Below are positions 53,624-62,324 of a stretch of DNA of 64,000 nucleotides, piece by piece; within the stretch, counting starts at the first letter, position 1; each line of letters starts with the position of its first letter. Under the pieces are notes generated by a model that saw only the letters and a list, made by a program, of their open reading frames with translations, did not search any database and had not been told where the DNA came from. Both the position numbers and the translations under genes were made by a program. Origin of the DNA: Rhizobium sp. 16-449-1b. GTDB lineage: Bacteria > Pseudomonadota > Alphaproteobacteria > Rhizobiales > Rhizobiaceae. Location of the stretch: positions 1 through 64,000 of the forward strand of contig NZ_JAGHMH010000011.1 of assembly GCF_017741935.1 (NCBI RefSeq). The letters run 5' to 3'.

Positions 53624-53842
53624 CTAGCCTTCGTAGTGCCCCGACGCGGCTTCCTTGGCGGACTTCACGACGACGGCAAAATTGACGTCCTTCGTGATCG
53701 ACGTGCCGCTCTTGCGGAGATCGGCGACCTCCTTCAGCTTGCTGCCTGCCGGCGGATCGAGCGGGGTGACGGTTCCCGCGCGGAGATCGGCGACCCAAAG
53801 ACCTTCTTCGCCGGTGATGCTGATGACAACGACTGCGCTCAT
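53624..53842 (-). CDS. 72-residue hypothetical protein downstream of the BTAD regulator
   Basis: A small acidic-to-neutral protein starting MSAVVVISITGEEGLWVADL with no Cys, no signal peptide and no domain I recognise. It starts 27 bases after the stop of the BTAD regulator gene and probably shares its message. ATG 53842 is preceded by GGGAAAGAGAAC. It may be a peptide under control of, or acting with, the BTAD regulator; being close to a TfuA gene, a ribosomal-peptide precursor is one possibility, but it lacks the Cys, Ser or Thr-rich core that YcaO systems usually modify. Confidence 0.5.
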   Translation of the reverse strand: MSAVVVISITGEEGLWVADLRAGTVTPLDPPAGSKLKEVADLRKSGTSITKDVNFAVVVKSAKEAASGHYEG

Positions 53843-53868
53843 GTTCTCTTTCCCTCTAAGATGAACTG

Positions 53869-55809
53869 TTAAAAGCCTGCCTTCTTGAGGCCCTCTCGGT
53901 AGAGGTCCTTATGCCATTGCTCCTTGCTGGGCACTGCCGCCAGCCAGGTATCGACGTCGAAATTCGGGTTTGCCTCGCGCACGCGGCGCACAAGAATGCG
54001 TGCTTTGTCGGCATGCCCCATCATCGCCCAGCTGGCTGCCGCCAGGCGATCCGCAAGGCTCGGGTCGGACATCTGGCCGATGTAATCGATCGACGAGCCG
54101 AATTCGCCGAGCGCGTAGTTGGCGCCCGCCGCTGTCCAGAGATACATGTCCGGGGTCAGCGGGTTCAGTTCGATCGCCCGCTCGATCTTCTGCAGCGCCA
54201 TGCCCGGGCGAGAGCAATGCACCAGCGTATCAGCGTGGTCGGCGATGACGTCGGCGTAATGCGGCGCCAGCGCTTCGGCCACTTCCATCGCCTCGGCGCT
54301 CTCGTCGAAATCGCCCTGCAGCAGCTTGGCGACCCCGAATTCGCGGTAGCCGTCGGCGAAGTCCGAGCGCTTCTCGATCGCCTGCCTGGAGAGGTTCTCC
54401 GCCTGCTTCAGGAGCTCGATATCGCCGCGCGCGGTGAGCAACCATTCCTTGGAATAGGTGCGTCCCATGGCGCTCAGCGCCGGCGCGAAATCGGGACTGG
54501 CGGCGAGTGCTGCCTTCATCTCCTTGCGCGCGCGCCGGAGGTTGGGAAGCGTCATGCGCGTCATGTCGCGCTTGCCGGCGAGGTAGCGGTGATAGGCCGC
54601 GGGATTGAGTTCGATATCGGCGCGCTGCTCCTCGTGGCGGGCGATTTCGCGCGAGACGGAGAGCGCGATCTGCCGCGAGATCGCGCGCTTGTCGCGCAGC
54701 AGGTCGAGGCGGTGCAGGCCGAAGCGTTCCGCCCAGAGAACCTGTGCATCGTCGACGAAGATCAGCTGGGCAAACAGCGTCACGTCGTCTGCGCTGCCGC
54801 TGATGCGCGTCTCCAGCACATAGTTGACGGCCTGCCGTTCGAAGAAGGCGGCTTGCGTTTCGACGTTGTGGCCGACCTGGACCGCGGAGTAGGGCGCGAT
54901 CACCCGCAGGCTGTTGAAGGCGCAGAAGCCGATGGTGATGTCTTCGATCAGCGACGAGGCGATGAGGCCCGCGTCGGGGCTGACCGATTGGTTGCTCGGC
55001 GGAAGCAGGACGAGGCGCGGGATTGCGTGGGCTATGCTGCCCGCTTCGACGGCCAAGCCGGCGGCCGCGCCATTGCGCGAAGGCGATCTCGCTTCAGCGG
55101 CAACCTTCGTGCTGCCGTTACCCTTGTCGGATGCCGAGAATTTGGCGCCGCGCTCGATCGAGCCGCGTCGCTTGGCGAAATAATTCTGAAGCGATTCAAC
55201 GTCTTGCTCGGCGTTGAAGATCTTCAGCAATAACTGCAGTGTTTCCGGATCCTGCGGCTCGGAACGGAAGAGGATGACCGCTGCCTTGCGCAAGACTTCC
55301 GCGTCGTCGCGCGTCTGCGCATCGGCGTGAGCCTCCCTCAATGTCCGCTCAAGAAGCTCGACATGCCGGTTGCCTTCATCGACGACCCAGCTCTTGAACT
55401 CCCGGCTCTGGATCTTGACCGGGCCGAGGAAGGGCTGATCGAGCAGCTTGACCAGCCGCCGCAGCCGCGCGAAGGGCGCTGAGGCCTCGTCTTCCCGAAT
55501 GAGCTGGATGTCCGACGTCAGCAGCGCGCGGTCGATCGCGATCGTGCTGCCCTCGAAGGATACGAAGCTGGAACCAAGATCGCTCTGGTAAGCCTTCACT
55601 CTGGATAGCAGCTTTCGCAAGGTCGTGTCGGATGCGCCGTTATCCGTTTCGCCCCACAGGAAACGCGCGATCGTGGTGCGGTATGCCGATCCCTCATCGA
55701 GTGTCAGCAGGTAGGCAAGCAGCAACAGCCCCTTCTCGGGCAAGGCAATGACGTTGCCGTCCTCGTCGGCCAACCGCAGCTTTCCAAAGGTCTCCAGAAC
55801 GAACGTCAT
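53869..55809 (-). CDS. BTAD/SARP-type regulator with TolB-like and TPR domains
   Basis: A 646-residue regulator. Residues 1-100 form an OmpR-like winged helix preceded by VLETFGKLRLADEDG and containing PEKGLLLLAYLLTLDEG; residues 100-220 form the BTAD helical repeat domain. A disordered linker of about 40 residues is followed by a TolB-N-like domain (LIASSLIEDITIGFCAFNSL and RVIAPYSAVQ) and a TPR array to the C-terminus, the same layout as the adenylate cyclase at 40027. It should activate nearby genes in response to an unknown signal. The divergent TfuA gene starts 213 bases upstream, so both probably share a control region. Confidence 0.87.
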   Translation of the reverse strand: MTFVLETFGKLRLADEDGNVIALPEKGLLLLAYLLTLDEGSAYRTTIARFLWGETDNGASDTTLRKLLSRVKAYQSDLGSSFVSFEGSTIAIDRALLTSDIQLIREDEASAPFARLRRLVKLLDQPFLGPVKIQSREFKSWVVDEGNRHVELLERTLREAHADAQTRDDAEVLRKAAVILFRSEPQDPETLQLLLKIFNAEQDVESLQNYFAKRRGSIERGAKFSASDKGNGSTKVAAEARSPSRNGAAAGLAVEAGSIAHAIPRLVLLPPSNQSVSPDAGLIASSLIEDITIGFCAFNSLRVIAPYSAVQVGHNVETQAAFFERQAVNYVLETRISGSADDVTLFAQLIFVDDAQVLWAERFGLHRLDLLRDKRAISRQIALSVSREIARHEEQRADIELNPAAYHRYLAGKRDMTRMTLPNLRRARKEMKAALAASPDFAPALSAMGRTYSKEWLLTARGDIELLKQAENLSRQAIEKRSDFADGYREFGVAKLLQGDFDESAEAMEVAEALAPHYADVIADHADTLVHCSRPGMALQKIERAIELNPLTPDMYLWTAAGANYALGEFGSSIDYIGQMSDPSLADRLAAASWAMMGHADKARILVRRVREANPNFDVDTWLAAVPSKEQWHKDLYREGLKKAGF

Positions 55810-56022
55810 TTCACCCCTGATCAGCCCGTTTTTCTTTGGGCACGGCTCGTCCCATGCCTCAGTCTGTCACGATGTTCCCAGACATTCAACAGCTGCATTC
55901 GCAGTTGCGAGACGCAAAGGTTGTATTATTCTGCGGGCAGCGGATCGAAGTGCTGGCGGCTGCGGATCTCGGATATTGGCGCCGAGGCAGAAGAACATTG
56001 GCGTGAGGATGGCGGTGTCGGG

Positions 56023-56748
56023 ATGCGGGTGATCTTTGCCGGGCCAACGCTTTACGGTGCGCAGCTGTCCCGTGCCGATTATGAGATTCGACCACCCGCG
56101 AGACAGGGCGACGTCTACCGGGCGATCGTCGACGGGGCCAATGTCATCGGGTTGATCGACGGCATCTACGAGCACGTGCCGGCAATCTGGCACAAGGAGA
56201 TCCTGTTCGGGCTGTCGCGGGGCGTGCACATCTTCGGCGCAGCGAGCATGGGCGCATTGCGTGCGGCGGAGTGCAGCCCATTCGGAATGATCGGCATTGG
56301 TGAGATTTACGAGGGCTACGCATCCAATACGCTCGAAGACGATTCCGACGTCGCTCAATCGCACGCGCCGGCCGAGTTGGAGTACCTTCCGCTTAGCGAA
56401 CCGCTCGTCAATGTCCTGGCGACACTATCGCGGTGTCTGGAACTCGGCTTGCTCGCCGGATCGGAGCATGATGCTCTGCAGGCGGCCGCGCGGGAGATAT
56501 TCTTCAAGGATCGGACATACCGATATCTCGTGCGACTGACGTTCGGCGAGACGAAGCGCGCGGAAAGTATGCTGGCTCTGCTGCGGGCGAATAGCGTGAA
56601 CGTGAAACTTCGCGACGCCGCCCTGCTGATGGATGTGGTTGCGGCTACACCTGACCAGAGGTTTACGCCGAGCACGCTCTGGACGTTTCAGGCTACCGAC
56701 TTCTGGAACGCCGAGTTCCCGGATGCAGGCGCCGGCCATTTGGATTGA
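56023..56748 (+). CDS. TfuA-like protein (no YcaO partner in the window)
   Basis: A 241-residue protein of the TfuA family: VIFAGPTLYGAQLS at 3-16, PPARQGD at 24-30, IGLIDGIYEHVPAIWHKEIL at 42-61 and FGAASMGALRAAE at 71-83 are all landmarks. TfuA proteins assist YcaO enzymes in thioamide formation (trifolitoxin and methyl-CoM reductase systems). I start at ATG 56023; the frame from 55921 adds 34 unrelated residues. No YcaO gene lies on either side: the left neighbour is the BTAD regulator and the right is an EamA gene after 180 bases. The partner is elsewhere or lost. Confidence 0.85.
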   Translation: MRVIFAGPTLYGAQLSRADYEIRPPARQGDVYRAIVDGANVIGLIDGIYEHVPAIWHKEILFGLSRGVHIFGAASMGALRAAECSPFGMIGIGEIYEGYASNTLEDDSDVAQSHAPAELEYLPLSEPLVNVLATLSRCLELGLLAGSEHDALQAAAREIFFKDRTYRYLVRLTFGETKRAESMLALLRANSVNVKLRDAALLMDVVAATPDQRFTPSTLWTFQATDFWNAEFPDAGAGHLD

Positions 56749-56927
56749 TTTGTGTGTTCGCAAGCGGCGGCGCGAACGCAACGGCGCGCTTGCCGCTTGC
56801 AAGATGTCGTGCCCTCGGAGTAAGCATCTGCCACCCAAACAGGCATCGATATGGGCGGCAGCGTGCAAACCTATTTTGACCGCCCGAACCTCATCGGACA
56901 AATGGCATCGTGGAGCGCCCGCACATC

Positions 56928-57845
56928 ATGAACAGACAGGCGGCTTTCGTCCTGGGCGGCAACGCCATCTTGGCCGGTATTCTTCTGATGCTCGTCGGCG
57001 ACTTCATGTTCGCCCTCAACGACGCCATGGGCAAATGGCTGGTTGCAAGCTTTTCTGTCGGCCAGGTGCTGCTGGTGCGCTCGCTCGGTGCATTCTTCGT
57101 GCTCGGGCCGATGCTCTCGCGCCAACCACTGACGTCGCTCTACCGGGTCGAGAAGCCGCAATGGCAGCTGATCCGCGTCATCCTCGCCACCGCTGACACC
57201 GGCCTCTTTTACGCTGCCGTCGCCTATCTTCCGCTTGCCGACGTCATGACCTTCTATATGGCCGGGCCGATCTATGTGGCCGCGCTGTCGCATTTTCTTC
57301 TGGGCGAGACGATCGGCTGGCGGCGCTGGCTGGCGGTATTGATCGGGTTTGTCGGCGTTGTCATCGCGCTGCGCCCATCGACGGCGATGCTGTCCTGGCC
57401 ATCGATGTTCGGGCTGGTCGGCAGTCTCTCCTTTTCGTTGACGCTGGTGCTCGGCCGCGTGCTTCGCTCCACACCGGATGCGACGCTTGTGACCTGGCAG
57501 ACGCTCGGCTGCCTCGCCACCGGCGCGCTCCTCAGCATTGGCCACTGGAGCGCTTTCAGCGGTCAGCAACTGCTGGCGCTGCTGCTGCTTGGCGTCGTTT
57601 CCTGTTCGGCGCACCTGATGATCACGCGCTCGCTGAAGCTTGCACCGGCCTCCCTGCTGGCGCCGCTGCAATATACGCTGCTGCTTTGGGCTGTCCTCTT
57701 CGGCTGGCTGTTTTTTGGCGAGTTCCCCGACCGGCAAACGCTGATCGGCGCCGCCATCATTGTTCTTGCAGGGTTGTTCATCTTCCATCGCGCCAAGCTC
57801 AAGGATGTCGAGCCCCTGGTGCCGAACGACTCCAGCCACGGCTAG
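56928..57845 (+). CDS. DMT-family (EamA) transporter
   Basis: A 305-residue membrane protein of the drug/metabolite transporter superfamily with ten helices in two EamA repeats; GDFMFALNDAMGKWLVASF opens the first repeat and LVGSLSFSLTLVLGRVLRS the second. Start is ATG 56928 (or GTG 56910, which carries six extra residues). It is similar to the gene at 49222 in fold but differs in sequence. Nothing in the neighbourhood tells the substrate. It lies 253 bases before rhtX on the same strand. Confidence 0.83.
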   Translation: MNRQAAFVLGGNAILAGILLMLVGDFMFALNDAMGKWLVASFSVGQVLLVRSLGAFFVLGPMLSRQPLTSLYRVEKPQWQLIRVILATADTGLFYAAVAYLPLADVMTFYMAGPIYVAALSHFLLGETIGWRRWLAVLIGFVGVVIALRPSTAMLSWPSMFGLVGSLSFSLTLVLGRVLRSTPDATLVTWQTLGCLATGALLSIGHWSAFSGQQLLALLLLGVVSCSAHLMITRSLKLAPASLLAPLQYTLLLWAVLFGWLFFGEFPDRQTLIGAAIIVLAGLFIFHRAKLKDVEPLVPNDSSHG

Positions 57846-58033
57846 GCAGGTGGTGGCTACGCTCAATGAGCGCAACAGCTCTTTCTGAGCCGCCGCTTTT
57901 CAGTGATTTTCGACGATAGGCGACACGCTGGCAGCGAGCTTGCGGCCGGCTCGCCATGCAATCAAAACTTGCATGTTCGCTATTGTCCAACTCTGGTTCG
58001 CTTCGATCCAAGCCAAGTCGTGCGTCCGGTTTT

Positions 58034-58082
58034 AAATATGACAAAAATACTCCTGTTATATTTAGCCGACATGCCGGCATGT
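58034..58082. promoter_or_regulatory. Two palindromes in the rhtX control region
   Basis: AAATATGACA (58034-58043) and TGTTATATTT (58054-58063) form a 10-base inverted repeat with one mismatch and a 10-base spacer. Six bases on, ACATGCCGGCATGT (58069-58082) is a perfect 14-bp palindrome that overlaps the first possible GTG (58081). The pair lies just upstream of the siderophore operon and may bind an iron regulator (RirA, Irr or an AraC-type activator). The overlap argues for translation starting further downstream. Confidence 0.6.
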
Positions 58083-58098
58083 GAAAGAAGAGACGCCA

Positions 58099-59379
58099 GT
58101 GACCGCGATGGACCTGCATAAAGACATGATACCCGCGACCGCCCGGCCGGGTGCTGAAGGCCAGAGCAGGCTCTACGCCATTCTCGGCGGCCTTTATCTC
58201 GCTCAGGGCATTCCAACCTATCTGCTTCTCGTGGCGCTGCCGCCATTGATGCGGGAAGCCGGTGCGTCGCGCACGGCGATTGGCCTGTTTTCGCTTCTCA
58301 TGCTTCCACTCGTGTTGAAGTTCGCCATCGCCCCGTTCGTCGATCGGTTCGCGCTCTTTCCACGCCTTGGCCACCGCCGTGGCTGGGTCATTCCCACGCA
58401 GCTCCTGGTCAGCGCCGGCATCGCCATCATGGCCTTTGTCGAGCCGCATCAGGCGGGCGCGTTGTTTGCGATCGCGCTCTTCATCACGCTGCTGTCGTCG
58501 ATCCAGGATATCGCCACCGATGGCTATGCCGTTCGCCGGCTGACCACGAAGTCCCGCCCTGTCGGCAACGCCGTGCAGGCCGGCGCGGTCGCTCTCGGCG
58601 TTATCCTCGGCGGAACGCTTGCTCTCGTGCTGGTTCACAGGATTGGCTGGACACCGACCATTCTGCTGGTGTCCGCGCTGTCGCTTCTTCCCCTCGTCGC
58701 AGCCTTCTGGATGGACGAGGAGCCGCCCGTTTCGCAATCGGCTGAAAAGTCCAAGGAGCGTATCGGGCTCTTGCAATTCTTCCGCCGGCCGAACGCATGG
58801 CTGATCCTCGCCTTCGCCCTGAGCTATCGCGCCAGCGAAGGTCTGGTGCGCGGCATGGAGGGCACCTACCTCGTCGATATCAAGGTGCCGACCGAATGGA
58901 TCGGCTACATGTCTGGAGCTGCTGCCGCGACCGCCGGGCTGCTCGGCGCTGCGATCGCCGCTCTCATCATCCGCAAGGCGGGCTTGTCGGCAACGCTCAT
59001 TCTTCTGGGTGGCCTGCGCAGTCTGTGCTTCCTCGCCTTCGCTCTGAACGCCTTCGGGATATGGCCGGGCATTGCGGTGGCGCTGTCGGCGTCAGCATTC
59101 CAGACCTTCATCCGCTATATGGAGCTTGTGGCGATCTACTCGTTCTTCATGGCCTCGTCCTCCGACAAGCAGCCGGGTACGGACTTCACGCTGCTGACCT
59201 GCGCGGAACTCGTCATCTATCTCATCGGCGCGTCGATCGCCGGCTACCTCGCCGATCGCCTCGGATTTGAAGCGCTGTTTTCCATCGCCACGGTGATCTC
59301 GGTCCTCGGCGTCGGCCTGTCGGTCTGGATGCTGCAAAAGATCAAGCGCAGCGCGGAGGCGCTGCCCGCCACCACCTGA
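58099..59379 (+). CDS. rhtX: RhtX/FptX-family siderophore importer
   Basis: A 426-residue MFS-type inner-membrane protein with 12 helices: AILGGLYLAQGIPTYLLLVALPP and KFAIAPFVDRFALFPRLGHRRGWV are typical for the RhtX/FptX group, which imports rhizobactin 1021 or pyochelin into the cytoplasm. I start at GTG 58099 (AAGAAGAG upstream), with GTG 58081 and ATG 58108 as alternatives, because the 58069 palindrome overlaps 58081. It is the first gene of a four-gene siderophore operon, 78 bases before rhbA, as in Sinorhizobium meliloti. Confidence 0.87.
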   Translation: MTAMDLHKDMIPATARPGAEGQSRLYAILGGLYLAQGIPTYLLLVALPPLMREAGASRTAIGLFSLLMLPLVLKFAIAPFVDRFALFPRLGHRRGWVIPTQLLVSAGIAIMAFVEPHQAGALFAIALFITLLSSIQDIATDGYAVRRLTTKSRPVGNAVQAGAVALGVILGGTLALVLVHRIGWTPTILLVSALSLLPLVAAFWMDEEPPVSQSAEKSKERIGLLQFFRRPNAWLILAFALSYRASEGLVRGMEGTYLVDIKVPTEWIGYMSGAAAATAGLLGAAIAALIIRKAGLSATLILLGGLRSLCFLAFALNAFGIWPGIAVALSASAFQTFIRYMELVAIYSFFMASSSDKQPGTDFTLLTCAELVIYLIGASIAGYLADRLGFEALFSIATVISVLGVGLSVWMLQKIKRSAEALPATT

Positions 59380-59457
59380 CCGCGGTCAGGCACTCCTGGC
59401 CTCCAAACACTTCTGACTTCCCAGCACTTCTGACCTCAAAGAAACGGAGCCGAACAC

Positions 59458-60813
59458 ATGGACACCTCCGAACTGCTGCGCAATGACTTTTATCTGGCCC
59501 GTCAGGCCGAGCGGGAATCCAACGCCCGCAGCTATCCCCGGCGCTTTCCCCTGGCCCTGAAGTCGGCAAAAGGATGCACTGTTACCGATGTCGAAGGACG
59601 GACCTACCTCGATTGCCTTGCCGGCGCCGGTACGCTGGCGCTAGGGCACAATCATCCCGAGGTGATCGACACGCTCAAGGATGTTCTTTCATCAGGACTG
59701 CCGCTTCACACGCTCGATCTCACCACCCCGGTCAAGGACCGCTTCGTGTCCGATCTCTTCGCAACCTTGCCCGAGGAGCTCAGGAGAGAAGCGAAAATCC
59801 AGTTCTGCTCGCCGAGCGGCACGGACGCGGTCGAGGCGGCGATCAAGCTGGCAAAGACGGCGACGGGCCGAACCGACATCGTCTGCTTCCGCGGCGCCTA
59901 TCACGGCATGTCGCAGGGCTCGCTTTCGCTGATGGGCTCGCTCGGTCCGAAGGCAGGGGTCGGGCAGCTGGTGCCGGGCGCCCACTTCTTCCCCTATCCC
60001 TACAGCTATCGTTGCCCATTCGGACGCGGCGGCGAGGAGACGGCCAGGCTGGCGGGCGAATATTTCGAGCGGGCACTGCGTGACCCTGAAGGCGGCATCA
60101 ATCGCCCGGCCGCCGTTATTCTCGAGGCCGTGCAGGGCGAAGGCGGCGTGATCCCGGCTCCGGCCGAATGGCTGCGCAAGGTGCGCGAGGTTACCGCCGA
60201 GCTCGGCATCCCGCTGATCATCGACGAGGTCCAGAGCGGCGTCGGCCGCACCGGCAGCTTCTACGCCTTCGAGAAGGCAGGGATCGTGCCTGACATCGTC
60301 GTCCTCTCCAAGGCGATCGGCGGCGGATTGCCGCTTGCGGTGACCGTCTACCGCTCCTCGCTCGACGTATGGAAACCCGGCGCCCATGCCGGAACCTTCC
60401 GTGGCAACCAGCTGGCAATGGCGGCCGGCCAAAAGACGCTTGAGATCATCGAGCGTGATGGATTGGTTGCACGGGCTGCCGCGGCCGGCGAGCGGATGCG
60501 CGCTCATCTCGAACGGATCGCCAGAAACTCGGCCTATGTCGGCGAGGTCAGAGGTGCCGGTCTTATGCTCGGTATCGAGATCGTCGATCCCGCCGGGCGT
60601 CGCGACGCAATCGGACATCTGCCACACGGCGCCGAGGCAGCCTCGGCAATCCAGGCGGATGCATTCCGCCAGGGTCTGATCATGGAAACCGGCGGCCGCT
60701 TCGGTAGCGTCCTGCGCCTGCTTCCGCCGCTGATCATCTCCGACGCGGAAATCGATCAGGTGGGCGCGATCCTCGCCAACGCCTTCGATCGCCTCGAAAG
60801 AAAGGCGGCATGA
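59458..60813 (+). CDS. rhbA: Diaminobutyrate-2-oxoglutarate transaminase
   Basis: A 451-residue class III aminotransferase that makes L-2,4-diaminobutyrate from aspartate semialdehyde, the first step towards 1,3-diaminopropane in siderophore synthesis. PLP-binding K285 lies in DIVVLSKAIGGGLPLAV; also seen are CLAGAGTLALGHNHPEV, CFRGAYHGMSQGSLSLMGS and LIIDEVQSGVGRTG. Length and sequence fit RhbA/Dat of rhizobactin 1021 and acinetobactin-type loci. Its stop overlaps rhbB ATG (ATGA), so translation is coupled. Confidence 0.92.
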   Translation: MDTSELLRNDFYLARQAERESNARSYPRRFPLALKSAKGCTVTDVEGRTYLDCLAGAGTLALGHNHPEVIDTLKDVLSSGLPLHTLDLTTPVKDRFVSDLFATLPEELRREAKIQFCSPSGTDAVEAAIKLAKTATGRTDIVCFRGAYHGMSQGSLSLMGSLGPKAGVGQLVPGAHFFPYPYSYRCPFGRGGEETARLAGEYFERALRDPEGGINRPAAVILEAVQGEGGVIPAPAEWLRKVREVTAELGIPLIIDEVQSGVGRTGSFYAFEKAGIVPDIVVLSKAIGGGLPLAVTVYRSSLDVWKPGAHAGTFRGNQLAMAAGQKTLEIIERDGLVARAAAAGERMRAHLERIARNSAYVGEVRGAGLMLGIEIVDPAGRRDAIGHLPHGAEAASAIQADAFRQGLIMETGGRFGSVLRLLPPLIISDAEIDQVGAILANAFDRLERKAA

Positions 60814-62324
60814 CCATGAATGTACTCTCCTTCAAGACAAGATCGGCGCCAGCGCCTGATCCGCTCTCCCAGGTTCTCGGCCCGGACGCCGTCTCTCGGC
60901 ACGCTTATCTGCGCGCCATGATGCAGGCCGTCGATCTCACTCTGGAAGAGGCCGGCGATACGCACGGCCCTTACTCAGGCGCGAGTGCCGAGGATCTCAG
61001 AAGCCTCGTCGATGCCATCGACCCGTGCCCGGCAATCGGGCAGGGGACCTCGGCGGCGCTCAACGACATCGGCAAGGCCGCGGTCCAGCATGCGCTTGCC
61101 GTCGGCCATCCGGCCGCTGTCGCGCATCTGCATTGCCCGGTCGCCATTCCGGCGCTGGCGGCGGAGGTGCTGATCTCCGCCACCAACCAGTCTCTCGATT
61201 CCTGGGATCAGTCGCCCTTCGCGACCATGGTCGAGGAGCGCGTGATCGAATGGCTTTGCGAGACAGCCGGCTTGCCGGCCACGTCAAGCGGCAGCTTTAC
61301 CAGCGGCGGCAGCCAGTCGAACATGACGGCGCTGCATCTGGCAGCCGAGCGATGCGGTCTGGAGGCGCGCCATACCGGCCTGGTCTTCACCTCCGAGCAG
61401 GCGCATTTCAGCATTGCAAAGAGCGCCCGTATCCTCGGCTTTGCCGCTGATGCCGTGGTGACGGTCGAAACGGACAGCGACGGGCGCATGCTGCCGGAAG
61501 CCCTCGGCCGCCGTCTCGACGAGGCCAGGCGGTCGGGTCGCCCGGTGGTGGCAATCGTTGCGACGGCAGGGACGACGGACCTCGGAGCGATCGATCCGCT
61601 GGACGCGATTGCCGACTTGGCGGCCAGGCACGATGTATTCCTTCACGTCGATGCCGCCTATGGCGGCGGGCTCCTGTTTTCGCGCCACGGAAACAGACTG
61701 AAGGGGCTGGAACGGGCACAGTCGGTCGCGCTCGATTTCCACAAGATGCTGTTCCAGCCAATCAGCTGCGGCGTGCTTCTCGTGGCCGACAAGGCGGATT
61801 TCCTGCCGCTCGCCACCAAGGCCGACTATCTCAATCCAGAGGACGCGGTCTTCCCCGGCGTGCCTAATCTGGTCGAGCGCTCCTTCCAGACGACGAGGCG
61901 CGCCGACGCGTTGAAGGTGCTGATGACCGCCCGCGCCCTCGGCCGCGACGGTCTCGACGATCTCATCAACCGGACACTCGAAAACACGATCGCCGCCGCG
62001 CGCGCCGTCGATGCGAGATCCTATCTGCGGCTTGCCCGCCGTCCCTCGCTATCAACGATCGTCTTCCGCTACGTATCTGCCCACGGACCGAGCCATGACG
62101 ACGAGATGACGATCAGGCTGCGGGCGCAGCTGTTCGAAGCCGGCGTCGCGGCTTTGGCAACAACGGTTCTCGATGGGCGTGTCCATTTCAAGTTCACCCT
62201 TCTCAACCCCCGCTCGACGCCAGATGTCGTCAACCGCGTGCTCGACGCGATTGGAGAGGCTGCCGAGGACATCCAGACAAAAGACATAGTTTCACAAGAC
62301 AGGGAGACCAACGATGCAGGCTGA
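60810..62324 (+). CDS. rhbB: L-2,4-diaminobutyrate decarboxylase
   Basis: A 504-residue PLP-dependent group II decarboxylase that turns 2,4-diaminobutyrate into 1,3-diaminopropane. PLP-Lys K312 is in DFHKMLFQP; HVDAAYGGGLLFSRHG and FTSGGSQSNMTALHLA, EQAHFSIAKSA provide the PLP pocket. It resembles RhbB and Ddc of Acinetobacter. It overlaps rhbA (ATGA) and rhbC (11 bases), so the three enzymes are produced together. In the rhizobactin 1021 scheme its product is hydroxylated, acylated and coupled to citrate. Confidence 0.92.
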   Translation: MTMNVLSFKTRSAPAPDPLSQVLGPDAVSRHAYLRAMMQAVDLTLEEAGDTHGPYSGASAEDLRSLVDAIDPCPAIGQGTSAALNDIGKAAVQHALAVGHPAAVAHLHCPVAIPALAAEVLISATNQSLDSWDQSPFATMVEERVIEWLCETAGLPATSSGSFTSGGSQSNMTALHLAAERCGLEARHTGLVFTSEQAHFSIAKSARILGFAADAVVTVETDSDGRMLPEALGRRLDEARRSGRPVVAIVATAGTTDLGAIDPLDAIADLAARHDVFLHVDAAYGGGLLFSRHGNRLKGLERAQSVALDFHKMLFQPISCGVLLVADKADFLPLATKADYLNPEDAVFPGVPNLVERSFQTTRRADALKVLMTARALGRDGLDDLINRTLENTIAAARAVDARSYLRLARRPSLSTIVFRYVSAHGPSHDDEMTIRLRAQLFEAGVAALATTVLDGRVHFKFTLLNPRSTPDVVNRVLDAIGEAAEDIQTKDIVSQDRETNDAG

